The notes below the pieces were generated by a model that searched no databases, was not told where the DNA came from, and saw nothing but the letters and a program-made list of their open reading frames with translations. From Morella rubra (Eukaryota; Streptophyta; Magnoliopsida; Fagales; Myricaceae): 64,000 bases of DNA. Made by a program: the position numbers and the translations under genes. The stretch is from positions 11,477,588 through 11,541,587 of the forward strand of contig CM025854.1 of NCBI GenBank assembly GCA_003952965.2, in the 5' to 3' direction. Numbering within the stretch: position 1 is the stretch's first letter; every line of letters begins with the position of its first letter. Shown here piece after piece: positions 46,701-57,230 of the stretch.

Positions 46701-49040
46701 TGGTCAGTGATGAAGATAGGGCTCCCAGAGTTGTTCGACTCAAGAATAATAAGCCTTATGGTTTGGTTACTGGAGAAGACTCTGGAAAACATGTTAGCAA
46801 GTCAAAAAATGTGAAGGGAAAGAAGATAGTTATAAGTCTAGGCCCGCGGAAAATAAATGTATCTAATTCTCCTAGGTCTGATGCTTCAAGCTGCCAAAGA
46901 GAGCAAGATCTGATGACCTCCAATGGTATGCCTACAACAGTTAAACTTTGCCTTTTCTAGTATTATCATGATTCTCATTACATGAGAATGATTTATGCGT
47001 GCTTATTGGATAGGAGGATAGGTGTGTAAGGATCTGCTGGTATGCGCAATCTTTTCTTATGGCTGTTGGGTTTATTCTAGTTTGTCGTTCTAGGGTTACA
47101 GTTTTCCTGCTTAACAAGTTTTTGGCTGATGATAATAAGTTAATATTTGTGGGTTTTGCCTTTGGTCTAGATAAGAACAAAAACAATCCATTGGCTTGTA
47201 AACCTAAACTGGTTATTAAATGACTGTTATGAATGTGTGTGCAGCCTGCCATCCTTACCATAGTTTCAAATATTTTAACCCCTTACTGTGTATTCCATTA
47301 TTCGGCATCTTTTTTATCTGATACTTTCTTTTAGGCTCTTGTTTCTTCGGTTCTTATTGGTTTGGCTTCACTGGACGTCTGTTGTACATTATGTGCAAGA
47401 ACAAACCAAATTGCATATGTTTCTAATATAATTAGTTTGACCTTTTTTTTTTCTTTCTTTCTCTAGACGTGATTATTTTAATTTATTGGGAGTTATAATT
47501 GGGGTATTTGGGGGGTTCTCTTTTTGGTGTGACTTATGGATGCATGTTCGTTAGCAGGCAGTGTGGATACAAGCCACAGGAATATGGGTGACAAATTTGC
47601 AGTGGATAGCCACGTTGGCACCACTAAACTTGGTGATAGTAAAGGTAAGAGTTTTTTTTTATTTTATTTCCATCTACTGATAGGAGTGATGCTCAATTCA
47701 TTTCTAAAAGGATCTCTGATCCACAATGATAGACAAAGTTGATACATCTTTTATGTTGCACTAAAGAACTTACTTGGGATTTTTTGCCATTGGCAGGAGA
47801 CAAAACTGAGAGCTTTGGCCAATTGAAATTTCTGAAGGTTGCAGGGAAAGAAGGGAATTTGCTAAAATTGGGAAAAGTTAAGTCAGAAGTTTCTGATGTA
47901 AACCACAAATTTGGCAGAGGGAGCAGTGCTGATGCGCGTGGAAGTGTTACTCAGGAGCATACACGTATTTTATTGGGAAAGAGAAATAGTGAAGGAACCA
48001 TGGCTGCAGCGGGGTCTTTTGGTGAAGTAAGAGGTAACAAGGAATTGTTGGAGAAGCCTTCAGAAAGAAAGTCTGAGATTTATGATGAAGGTAATGAGGA
48101 TTGTGGTCAGACACCTGGTTCACAGCTGCCAAAAGATTCCAAACCTTTGCTGAAGTTCAAATTTAAGAAACCCACCCTTGAAAATCAGAATTCTCCTCGT
48201 CCAGAGGAAGAAAAGAGTTCTATCAAGGGGCAAAGGTCAAAAAGAAGGCGGCCATCTCCCTTGGAGAAGACATCATTAAATGAGGTTGAAGATGTGACAC
48301 ATTCGCATCAAGACAATTTGATGGATGAGATCATGGACGCTAATTGGATACTTAAAAAGTTGGGTAAAGATGCAGTCGGAAAGAGAGTTGAAGTTCATCA
48401 GTTGTCGGACAATTTATGGTGAGTTTTTCTTTTCTTCTCTAATATTTTTTTAATACTGGGTTGGGTTGGGGAAAAGAATCACGGAAGGAGAAAAAAATAA
48501 GAACACAGACACTTAAGAGCAGTGTTAGTTATTGGCTGATTTTGATCCATTTTTATTCTGGTTTTTGCTCCCCAATTTCTATCTTCAAGCAGAGAGCACA
48601 TATGATGGTTCTGTCCTAATTTAAGTCCCTACTCCCACCTGAGCACCCTCTTTCTGTATCAAAAGTGGAATAAATTAAAACCCTGTCCTCATTGCTCATG
48701 AATTTGTGAACTCCGTTTGAATAAAAGCAAACTGAAGGTGTAATTTGCAAGTTTTGTTGAACATGCCATGAAACTGATGATGAGTCACATTCTTGTTGGA
48801 GCTCAAGGTTGCCATTTCCTCAGATTATTAGATATCTTTCAATAGCGGCTTTCTCTGCATTAAGGGTTAGTTGTTTTTTGTTATTTTTTTTAATCTAGGC
48901 ACAAGGGAGTGGTTTCAAACGTAATTGAAGGCACGTCATCATTATCTGTTACCCTAGATGATGGTAAAGTGAAGACCTTAGAGCTTGGAAAGCAAGGGAT
49001 TCGCTTTGTTCCTCAAAAGCAGAAGCGATCAAGAACATGA
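40759..49040 (+). CDS. Multi-PHD-finger nuclear protein, 13 exons
   Basis: Exons: 40,759-40,790, 40,903-41,272, 42,088-42,265, 42,340-42,389, 43,455-43,547, 43,625-43,713, 44,161-44,239, 44,628-44,710, 45,998-46,076, 46,181-46,925, 47,558-47,644, 47,797-48,418, 48,899-49,040; all in phase, giving about 882 residues. Residues 1-45 are a Cys-containing motif (MAFHVACPITCRRICFC). Ala/Pro-rich sequence follows, then at about 153-360 a dense Cys/His cluster of PHD/RING type (VMCRLCFF, CKKCGKKYHRSC, CPSCRICEVC, CKRCDGAHHCYC, CCDVCQRWVHCQCDGIS, YKCPTC). The middle is charged and disordered. Residues 830-882 form a Tudor/agenet-like end (VGKRVEVHQLSDNLW, GVVSNVIEGTSSLSVTLDDG). This suggests a chromatin reader, but no catalytic domain is seen. 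From memory it matches Arabidopsis At3g08020/At3g52100. No frame breaks. Confidence 0.93.
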
Positions 49041-49980
49041 AGACTCAACATGTTCACGTGAGTTCTTACAGTTTAGTTGGAGGCCTTCTTTCAGACTAAA
49101 GATGAAGAGGCAATTCGCTATTCCCAAAGGACCAATAGGTTCAGAGTTTCATTCTGCAGGATTATTGTTGGCTGGGCTATGCAGTTCTCTCCATGGCCGA
49201 TCCCATTTGACCTGGGTTCATTCTAGAAGAAGAAAAAAAAAAAACATCCCCATAATTCATTCCTTCGCCCTTTCTCTACATGAATCTGGATATACTTTGC
49301 TTCTTAGATGTAGCTTTCAGTGGTCACTTCGTTGTGCAACTGAGACATTTAGGAGTCCTCTGTAACCAAGTAGGAATCAGTGGCCTGGAAAATGTTAGCG
49401 AGTATTTTGTGAATAGCATACTTCATCTATTAGCATATTTAAAGGGGCTTAATTTATCGAAGGCTCTTGTGATGTTCTTCCCATTTCCTGAAGCATAACT
49501 AAACTAGCACTTTTTATCTGTCCGTCCGACAAATATATTTTTTAAGCTTTATTGTAATAATTAAGGATTTAATCTCACTCTCTCAATCAAATTATTTCTT
49601 TTTATTACAATAAATATACAAAATGTATTCAAATCATTTCAGAGCGTTGAATAGCATTGCATAAGCCCAGAGAGCGAACTCCGGTTGTCCAAAAATAAAT
49701 CTAGTTGTTAATCCTTGGGGAGAAAGGTTAATCAGTAATTAGGGCATTAGATAACCTAATCAACCTTGTCGAACCCCTGAAGTCTGTTTGTAATTCTTTG
49801 TAGAAAAAAAGGCTCTCTTTTTGTTTCCAAAGGACATATGTGCAAGTTGCAACTTCAATATAATGCAGAAGGCGGTGAATTGTTTTTTTTTTTTTAATTT
49901 TATAACGAAAATTAGGCAGTATGACATCACCACCATCTGCACCAGCGGAGCTGAAACGATACGAATAACTGGTACAAGAA
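49041..49980. other. PHD gene 3' flank and U1 upstream region
   Basis: The first 450 bp are probably 3' UTR. An inverted copy of the AT-rich dispersed repeat lies at 49,545-49,640. No other gene is recognised. Confidence 0.5.
49545..49640. repeat. AT-rich dispersed repeat, copy C (inverted)
   Basis: On the minus strand this reads TATATTTATTGTAATAAAAA followed by GAAATAATTTGATTG, nearly the same as the core of copy D at 52,235-52,285 (TATATTTATTGTAATAAAAA, GAGATGATTTGATAG). Confidence 0.55.
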
Positions 49981-50035
49981 GTCCCACATCGACAGCATAA
50001 GGGACCGCAAGGTCTACCTCTGGTTTTAAATAAGA
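49981..50035 (+). promoter_or_regulatory. U1 snRNA promoter: USE and TATA
   Basis: GTCCCACATCG at 49,981-49,991 is a perfect plant snRNA upstream sequence element. TTTTAAATAAG at about 50,024-50,034 is the TATA element about 25-30 bases before the RNA start. The roughly 34-base gap between them is the spacing used for Pol II (rather than Pol III) plant snRNA genes. Confidence 0.9.
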
Positions 50036-50055
50036 AGTGAACACAGCATTTAAAC

Positions 50056-50215
50056 ATACTTACCTGGACGGGGTCTATGGGTGGTCAAGGTGGCCCATGG
50101 CCTAGGTTGTGACCTCCATTGCACTTAGGAGGGGTGCCAGTCTAAGGTCTGCCCAAGTGACAGAGCCTACGTCATAATTTGTGGTAGTGGGGGCCTGCGT
50201 TCGCGCGGCCCCTGC
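50056..50215 (+). ncRNA. U1: U1 spliceosomal snRNA
   Basis: About 160 nt. The 5' end ATACTTACCTGG supplies the 5' splice-site pairing region. The body shows GGACGGGGTC, the U1-70K loop region, GACCTCCATTGCACTTAGGA and GGTCTGCCCAAGTG in order. The Sm site (ATAATTTGTGG, about 50,173) and the terminal hairpin GGGGCCTGCGTTCGCGCGGC are intact. U1 defines 5' splice sites and has extra roles in protecting transcripts from early polyadenylation. With USE and TATA in place it looks like a functional gene rather than a pseudogene, although some loop bases differ from the sequence I remember. Confidence 0.95.
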
Positions 50216-51685
50216 ATAATTTAGTTATACAAAACCTTCGATGAGAGGATGTTCAGAATTGAAGTTCGGCATTCTGAATAGGTTTCGATGCTCTCCTGAT
50301 TTAGCTACAATTTACATTAGCTAATGTACTTCTTGCCAGATTTTGCAGTAACTATGATTTGTTTGTTTCGGTATCTGTCCCTGATTTTGCAAAATCTGCT
50401 TTGTTTGGATACGTTTGTTTTAGGTATATTTTTGGATCTGTTCTTTATGGTGCTTTGTTTCTGCAAGATTTTATAGTAGCAATGGTTGGTTTGGATCCGT
50501 TTGCTCTTTTTCTTAATTTTGCAATCTGCTCTGCTTTGTTCTTTTCTTAATTTTGCAATCTGCTTTGTTTAGATCCAGTTGTTTTTTTTGAGCCGTACGC
50601 TGCAATCTGGACAACAGTGAAGTGTTGATATGCCGTAGATGGTCCTTACTCTCTGCCGGAGCTGTCCAGCGATGAACATTGACATATGACAGCCTGTTTC
50701 TGAAGAGGAACCAGTTTCTGGGGGACCTTTTCTCTTTTCTGAGAAAATATATGATGGAGAAGTCATTCTTGCTTGCCCTTAATTCACATGATTTTTTTTT
50801 TTTCTGTAAGAATTAACACATGTTTAGATGGCTTAGAAGAAAATAATAATACATGTTTGTGTAATAATTTCTCATTCGTATTGCCTAATGTATGGCCTCG
50901 CACCATGACCAAAGTGCATGAATCATTAAATCAAAATAAAAACACCATTACGCTTGGATGGGGGAAGGAAAAAGAAGACCTCCACTATAAATAGATTAAG
51001 TGGAAAAATCACTTTGAACCTTTAAACTATTAAAGTAATTTCAAATAAGAGTCTCAATATCACCTTTAACTTGTTGATCCTAAGAATTACTAAAATTTAT
51101 CAATTTGCGTCCTTAAAAAAGATCTAATTATCAAAACTGTGTCACATGTCTTATTTTATTTAATATACAATTTGATTAATTGTAAAAATTAAAGGACTAA
51201 TGTGTCAAAGGTAATGCCGATTAAATTACTTCATAAAGCAAATTCACCATCACAAATGCTCATAAAAGGCTTTTATTATCCAAAATATAAAATAGAAACC
51301 CTAGAACATTAATATAGCATTTGCTTTATAAAAATTTTATTTTTATTTTACCAAATACACTTTAAAATTATACTTTTACTTTTATTATTTTTCACCGATT
51401 CTAATATACTTCCGTTTTAACCCCAATGCAAAATTTTGAAACCAAATGCCTTGTAAATCTCTTGGGACACAAGACCGACAGAGATTATGATGGGATGTCA
51501 ACTGGACCAGAAGACAAGTGACCACTATTAATTGACCACAAAAAGGTTGCTCGAAAGTAAATGGAAGAAACGAATTCTGTCATAAAGTTAGATGAGCACA
51601 TAAAGCTTTGGAGTGACATTTCAGTCTTAGCTTAGGTTCAAACCCAACCTTTCAGTGACAGAGAGAGAGAGAGAGGAGGGAGAAC
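50216..51685. other. Intergenic between U1 and the Dabb gene
   Basis: T-rich sequence at 50,340-50,590 resembles a plant leader intron and contains a repeated CTTAATTTTGCAATCTGCT. The remainder is AT-rich with GA repeats just before 51,686. No gene is recognised. Confidence 0.5.
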
Positions 51686-52084
51686 ATGGAGGAAGCAAAG
51701 GGAGTGGTGAAGCACGTATTTGTAGCAAAGTTCAAAGACGGAACTTCACCTGCCCAGGTTGACCAACTCATCAGAGAGATGGGTAACCTCGCCAACCTCA
51801 TCGAGCCAATGAAGTCTTTTTACTGGTAAACCTTTGCTTGGTGATCATTATTCTTTATCCTTTATGTTGCTTTTGGAATTAAAACCTCAGGAACACTTCC
51901 AATGTCTTTATCTTGCAACGAGGCTGAAGACAATGGACGTCATCATGTTCGTACTTTTCAAGCACTAAGCAAAGTTGTTAGTGCTAGGAGTTTCTTTTTT
52001 ACTTGACTGGATGGGAAATGTTGATCATTGAGCAGAGATCCTTGATCTCTCAATCCGAAGATTTTTCACCAAAGCAGCTTAAGC

Positions 52085-52345
52085 TTAAGGTAGCCTTTGG
52101 AAACCAACATTTTTTTGAAAATTTTGGAAATTTTGTGAAAATTGAGGTAAATTAGAGTTTTTGAAATTTTGAAAAAAAAATAGAGAAAATTAATTTTATG
52201 AGAATTTTGGGAAAAGATAAATAGAGAAGATTTGAGTGAATTTTTATATTTATTGTAATAAAAAGAGATGATTTGATAGGAAAAGAAAATAATTTTAAAA
52301 TTTATTATTATTATTATTTTTAATCAAAATTTTGAATAAATTATA
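52085..52345. repeat. AT-rich dispersed repeat, copy D
   Basis: It contains GAATTTTTATATTTATTGTA, ATAAAAAGAGATGATTTGAT and runs of AAATTTTGG/AAAATTTT upstream. It shares its core with copies B and C. Lies in the intron of the Dabb pseudogene. Confidence 0.5.
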
Positions 52346-52372
52346 TTTGCATTCAAAAATTTTGGATCGATC

Positions 52373-52684
52373 TATTAAGTTTCATTCCAAAACCAATTGG
52401 TAATGGGAAGAGGTGGCCCAATAGGTATATGAAGTACAAGATTAAATAGTCCCTTATCAATGTGGAACTCTTAACACTCTCCCTCACGTGCAGGCCGAAT
52501 GAACATGGTCTATACATGTGGACAATACTGGGGTACACAAACAAGTGGGCGAAGCCCAGAAATAACTTGACTCTGATACCATATCAAGTTTCATCCTAAA
52601 ACCAATTGGCAATGAGAAGAGGTAGCTCAATAGATATATGAAGTACAAAATTAAATGGTCCCTTATCAACGTGGGACTCTATCA
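52373..52684 (-). mobile_element. TRIM-type miniature LTR element
   Basis: LTR-like repeats at 52,373-52,476 and 52,582-52,684 (about 104 bp) both run CAAGTTTCAT or TAAGTTTCAT, AAAACCAATTGG, AATGRGAAGAGG, TATATGAAGTACAA, GGTCCCTTATCAA or AGTCCCTTATCAA. Just left of the right repeat the minus strand reads TGGTATCAGAGTCA (52,581-52,568), an initiator-Met primer-binding site, so it points left. Internal sequence is only about 105 bp. LTR ends are degraded and no target duplication was found. Confidence 0.8.
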
Positions 52685-53174
52685 AAAATTACAAGTCATG
52701 TTTGACACTGATCCACAGAGGAAAAGATGGACCCCATCTGGGTTTCCATGCTCAGACGTAGTTTAGAAAGACTATTAGCTACCGATTTGGTGTTCACAGC
52801 CCATGAAAGGCCCAAAGACTTTATCTATTGTAGGCTAACTGTGTTTAGTTTCCCTAGGCCGACAATCTTGTTCCATGTAGCTGGAACGCAGCCTCCAGGC
52901 ACTCCCTACTCATATCTCAGAAAAATTTTCTCCGACGGTTTTCTTTCAATAATACAATTCAACCATTTTTGGTGATGTTACGTGATGGAACAGGGGGTAG
53001 GATGTTGGCAGTGGAAACAAGAACCAAGGTTTCACTCATGTCTTGGAATGCACCTTTGAGAGTATGTAGGGTCTCGCAGAGTATATTGCTCATCCTGCTC
53101 AAGTTGAATATGCAAAGACCCTCGTGCCTAACCTGGAGAAGTACCTGGTGTTTGACTACGAACTCACTCACTGA

Positions 53175-54006
53175 GGCAGTCATCTAGAACCCTGCATCAT
53201 CATCTCTGAAGGGAATAAGGACTACGGAACTCCTTCATTAGAGAATGTGTTCTAAATTCTGGTGGCGATGAACTTCTTTGAATTTCTCTGTGTATCTCTG
53301 AAAGAAATTATTTGAATCTATGTGTGCATCTGTTGTTAATATTGAGGTAAACATGGTTGTATAGCACAATGCATAGCAGTAGACTCTGCTGCTCTTTACG
53401 CTTACTCTGTTTGTCATAGTATTTCGTTGTTGGGTTGTTTGGCAGATACGAAAGTAAAATCTACAATGTCAACAAACGACCATTGTATGATCAGGAATCA
53501 TTAGTATTAAATAATCCTTTACTTTATTCTCCCAATTTTTCTTGGCTTGGTATCTAAACTTGTCCATAAGAGAAAGGGGGGGGGCTTGCTAGATTGGCAC
53601 AGGGAAGGGAAAATTCCAACCTCTCCGCTCTTCTTCTGATACAGGAAGGATGCAATGCTACCAGTTTGAATTCGTTTTCCCTTGATTTCTGCATCAGGAA
53701 GTGATTGTTAAGGGGTTTCCACTAACTAAGATATACATGACAATGGCAACCTACAAATTGTCTTCACTACCAAGGTCAAAACCATTGACCAAGGTCGTTC
53801 ATCTATTGTTTCCTTTCTCTGGACATAAGAATGCAGCACATTCGTTATTGTCCATGTCAAACAGATACCAAATGGTAAACCTGGCTCAGGAAAATGGAAA
53901 AGAAAATCTTTTCACATTTTTCTTCCTGCAACCAGGACGGCAGAAGTGATTTACTTCGAGAAAATTGTGATAGAAAGGTGTATTCATTCACTTAGGAATT
54001 GATAAA
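53175..54006. other. Intergenic between Dabb pseudogene and ATAB2
   Basis: No gene seen. It includes a G run at 53,577-53,583 and the 3' UTR of ATAB2 at the right end. Confidence 0.5.
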
Positions 54007-57000
54007 TTACACAGGTGGAGGTGGCAAGTCTAATAGAAGCCAAAATCCAACACAGTCATCAGAATCTAAATCTTCCTGAATGGCAAGGAAATGTAAGCCT
54101 CCGCAGGCTTTCTTTGCTGCTTCCCACGCTTCAGCCTCATTTGTTGTTACAGGCGTTTTCTTGTAGGTAGCGTAGACATACCGGGTAGAAATTCCTACGG
54201 ATAGCAGCAAGCAAGCAAGCGACTGATGTCAGCTTCAATTGAGCAGACTTCCAGTCCATTCATCCAAGCTGCAAGAGCCCATGATAATATGATACTTGAT
54301 AGACATAGAAGCAGTAGAATCACCTCTAAGGCATACTTGGAATGAGATTGCTAATTTAAAAACAATCTTTAACAAGTTGGATATAGCCATTTACTTATGA
54401 AATCAGTGTTTATATAACGTACAAACAATGAAGTAAAACCTGAAATCTACGTGTTGTCATTATAGATATGCATACCCATGAAGAATCCAAGAAAATGGCA
54501 TCCAAATAGATTGTAAAACTACAAAGTACATCTCACTGAAGTAGTAATTAGGCACCTAAATTAAATGGTTGACAGTTTGAAAGACAATATTGTGTCAAAC
54601 TGAGAATGGAATGCTCTCTGATTGTTGTTATGATTCATCTCGCTGATCTCATCAGCTCCTACTAATATGAGGCCTGTGTATGCCTAAGGAATAACAGTGC
54701 ATGTTTCTACGACATTGGACTTATGTTTTCAATGCAGATTGTATCTGTACGCTGACAAATGTGGGTTATGTTTGGAGATAGTATCAAACAGGTGAAACAC
54801 ACATTGCTCATGTATATCATGAGCCATGTAAAAAAAATAAAAGTTCCAAAGAATTAGATGCTAATAGAAGATATAGGAAGAATATCTACCTGCTAATGGT
54901 TCAGCACGCGATGATGCCACAGCCAGTCCTGGAACTAATGTTTTGTCATCAATTTCAATCCCCAATAAATCCAGATCTAGTCCTGCACCAAACACAAATG
55001 TTCTGTCCAAGGATAAGACCTCCTCACGGACAGCTGAACACAGAAGAGTAAGGATCAGTCGTGGCTCAAAAATCATATTCGTAATACAAATCATTGCATC
55101 AGCTTCCTAGTCTAATGAGACTTCTATGTATGAGGTAGCTTTTGTGAAGTGCTGTCAAGAGGATATATCCCAATATAAAATTTAACTTGAAAAAACAGCC
55201 TATATCCCATGGGTACTAAGGTATAATGGCAGAAAAGTTTTCCTTGTTAACTTTGATATCAACATAGATATGAATAATTAATAATAAACTTTTGCCCTCA
55301 TCCATTCAAAGTGCCATGCCTGTACCTGAAAAAGGTAATTGTACAAAAGCCCATTTTTCACCAAACAGATTCTCTGGAAGCTCCATTGGGAAAGGGTTGT
55401 CTAGTGCTAGAAGTGGTTTGGATCCCTTCTGAAAACCAGGATGACGCATGTACATGGTCTCATAGCGTTCTTCCAGCCATAGAAGTAGGGAAAGACACTG
55501 AAAAAAAAAACACAGCAAACCTGATAACTGTGAATATAGATAAGGCAGTCCCAATCGTAAACTCAAGCTACTTTTACATGATTAATTAAAAATGAAACAA
55601 AGAAACCCCTATCAACTATGCAGATAAAATGGCATGTAACTCATGCCTTGCACTTGTGCCTTCATTGTAAATCTAAATGCTACGAGGAATTTCAAATTTA
55701 AAAAACAAAGGAATTACAAAGGGAAGGGTACAAGACCTTTAGCTACATTTTCCCCCAAAAAATTGCCTCTTTGTATAGTTATGACTCAAACATCATTTAA
55801 TATCATAATCTAACTGATGCAACATCTATTTTTCCATCTCTTTTTTTCTTGGAGACGAATATATAGAGAAATACCAGTAGAATTTTCTGCTATCTAACAC
55901 TAGCATTTTAGTGAGCATCACACTGTAACACTCTTGATGAGACAGAACTTATATCCTGCCATGGAACTGTATATGACTTGGAGCTTAGACATTAGAACTG
56001 ACACCAGAGTTATTAATTTCCCAGCAAGGATTTTTGCCATTAGTAATTTTCAGGTCTCAACTAAACTAATCATGAACACGAAGTCATACCATCTTTGAAA
56101 TCTGCAGCATATAATGTGAAATTCGTTTCTAACTGAAGATGCCCTGCTGATAACGTACGCATTCACAAATATCACCCAGATTGTTTTGAGGAATAGTTCG
56201 TGATTCTCTTAATGGATACTGATGCAGAATGAGGTCCAATTCAACCAAAGTTAGGAACGTTATTGCTCTTAACCACATTATCTTAATTGCTCTTAAACAG
56301 TATGGGAGCTAACTGTAGTTTACACTCAACACATAAGAAATGCAGTTAAATAAACGAACTTAAAAATGTGATAGAAGTGGTAATTTAAAACAAAGTCATG
56401 AAGCAGCAGACGCACCCGTTTACTTGGAATAGGTTTTATTCCAAGTCCTTGCTCGCTTTTGTTATAATTGTCTGCATCTGTGACCTTCGAACCAACAATT
56501 TTGATCAATTGTTAAAAATATCGACCGAAGTAGAGACACAGTACATATACGATTGTGTAAATACCACAAAATTCACACGCCATCAAACAATTCACCTAAA
56601 GAAGCGGATTTTCTCGGGTAAAGGGACGCCCAAATCATTGCTTATAGACACAATAGCGTCCTTCAGAGTGATACTATTGATAACATTGTTAGGAAAATAC
56701 TTAGTGTATTGAAGCGAAAGGGAACTGTCGCATACAACTAGCTCCCACACCTTCTTCCCTCTGATATCTAATATGGGCCTGGAACAAAAATCCAACTCCC
56801 ACTCCAAAATGCTCCCGGGATCAGTTTCGGGGTCAAGATAGCAAAGTTCTGCTGTCGGGTCGTCTTCTTCATCGTTAACTTCCACTTCTTTTGGTGCAGA
56901 AACCGAGCTTTCTGACCGGAAAATGCGGAGTTTTGACTTGATTTTCGAATGTTTCTTGAAGAAACTGCATGAGATTTCAATGGGTTTCGTGGGGGAGTTG

Positions 57001-57074
57001 CAGTTGAAGAAGGTTCTGTGAGACTGTACAGTGGGGACTCTGAGTCTGGTGGTGTTGAAACTTAAACTAGCCAT
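54007..57074 (-). CDS. ATAB2: ATAB2/Tab2 chloroplast RNA-binding protein, 5 exons, two frame breaks
   Basis: Tab2 proteins bind A/U-rich chloroplast mRNAs and activate translation of photosystem I and II subunits. Exons: 57,074-56,596, 56,484-56,416, 55,497-55,326, 55,033-54,890, 54,268-54,007. The N-terminus ([20 protein letters not shown]) is transit-peptide-like. The body shows [79 protein letters not shown] and [17 protein letters not shown]. It ends [20 protein letters not shown], the family terminus. Exon 2 is one base short ([10 protein letters not shown] is out of frame with the preceding KASKD), and exon 5 is one base short around a TTGC-TTGC-TTGC run before LLLSVGIST. Exon lengths otherwise keep phase exactly. 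Two lone deletions in an essential photosynthesis gene hint at sequence error. The upstream region has paired site II motifs. Confidence 0.93.
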
Positions 57075-57164
57075 GGGAGCGCTTTGTAAATGATAAGAAA
57101 GCGTGCGACATGAAAGGGCGACAGGTATGTGGTTATCTTCCACCACGTATATCCGTTAGAGATA

Positions 57165-57230
57165 ATGGGCTGGGCTTTAGAAAGTTCTGGTTCTATCAGG
57201 TTACTTTGGGCCGGTACTAGGCCCATTTTT
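57165..57230 (-). promoter_or_regulatory. Site II cluster upstream of ATAB2
   Basis: TGGGCTGGGCTTT at about 57,168 and TGGGCCGGTACTAGGCCCA at about 57,208 give four TGGGCY cores within 65 bp, about 100-150 bases upstream of the ATAB2 ATG. Such TCP-bound clusters are typical of nuclear genes for organelle proteins. Confidence 0.5.

Larger units (their letters stand above)
51686..53174 (+). pseudogene. Dabb (stress-response A/B barrel) gene, disabled
   Basis: Exon 1 (51,686-51,825) is clean: MEEAKGVVKHVFVAKFKDGT and AQVDQLIREMGNLANLIEPM are the start of the small dimeric Dabb/HS1 family of about 110 residues. Exon 2 (53,012-53,174) resumes with NQGFTHVLECTFES and ends LAEYIAHPAQVEYAKTLVPN, LEKYLVFDYELTH. 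A TAG stop interrupts it at 53,067-53,069 where the family has Thr-Glu, and about six residues (the Ser-Ile-Glu-Asn-Met area) are missing at the exon junction. The 1.19-kb intron contains a miniature LTR element and an AT-rich repeat. Members are small stress-induced proteins of uncertain or hydrolase-like role; this copy is probably not functional. Confidence 0.8.

Noticed and set aside
49728-50057. Minus-strand frames across the U1 promoter
   Set aside because: They overlap the USE/TATA region and have no homology; the U1 gene explains the conserved sequence.
52727-52975. 82-codon plus-strand frame in the Dabb intron
   Set aside because: Lies between the TRIM and exon 2, no domain, and would not join in frame to either Dabb exon.
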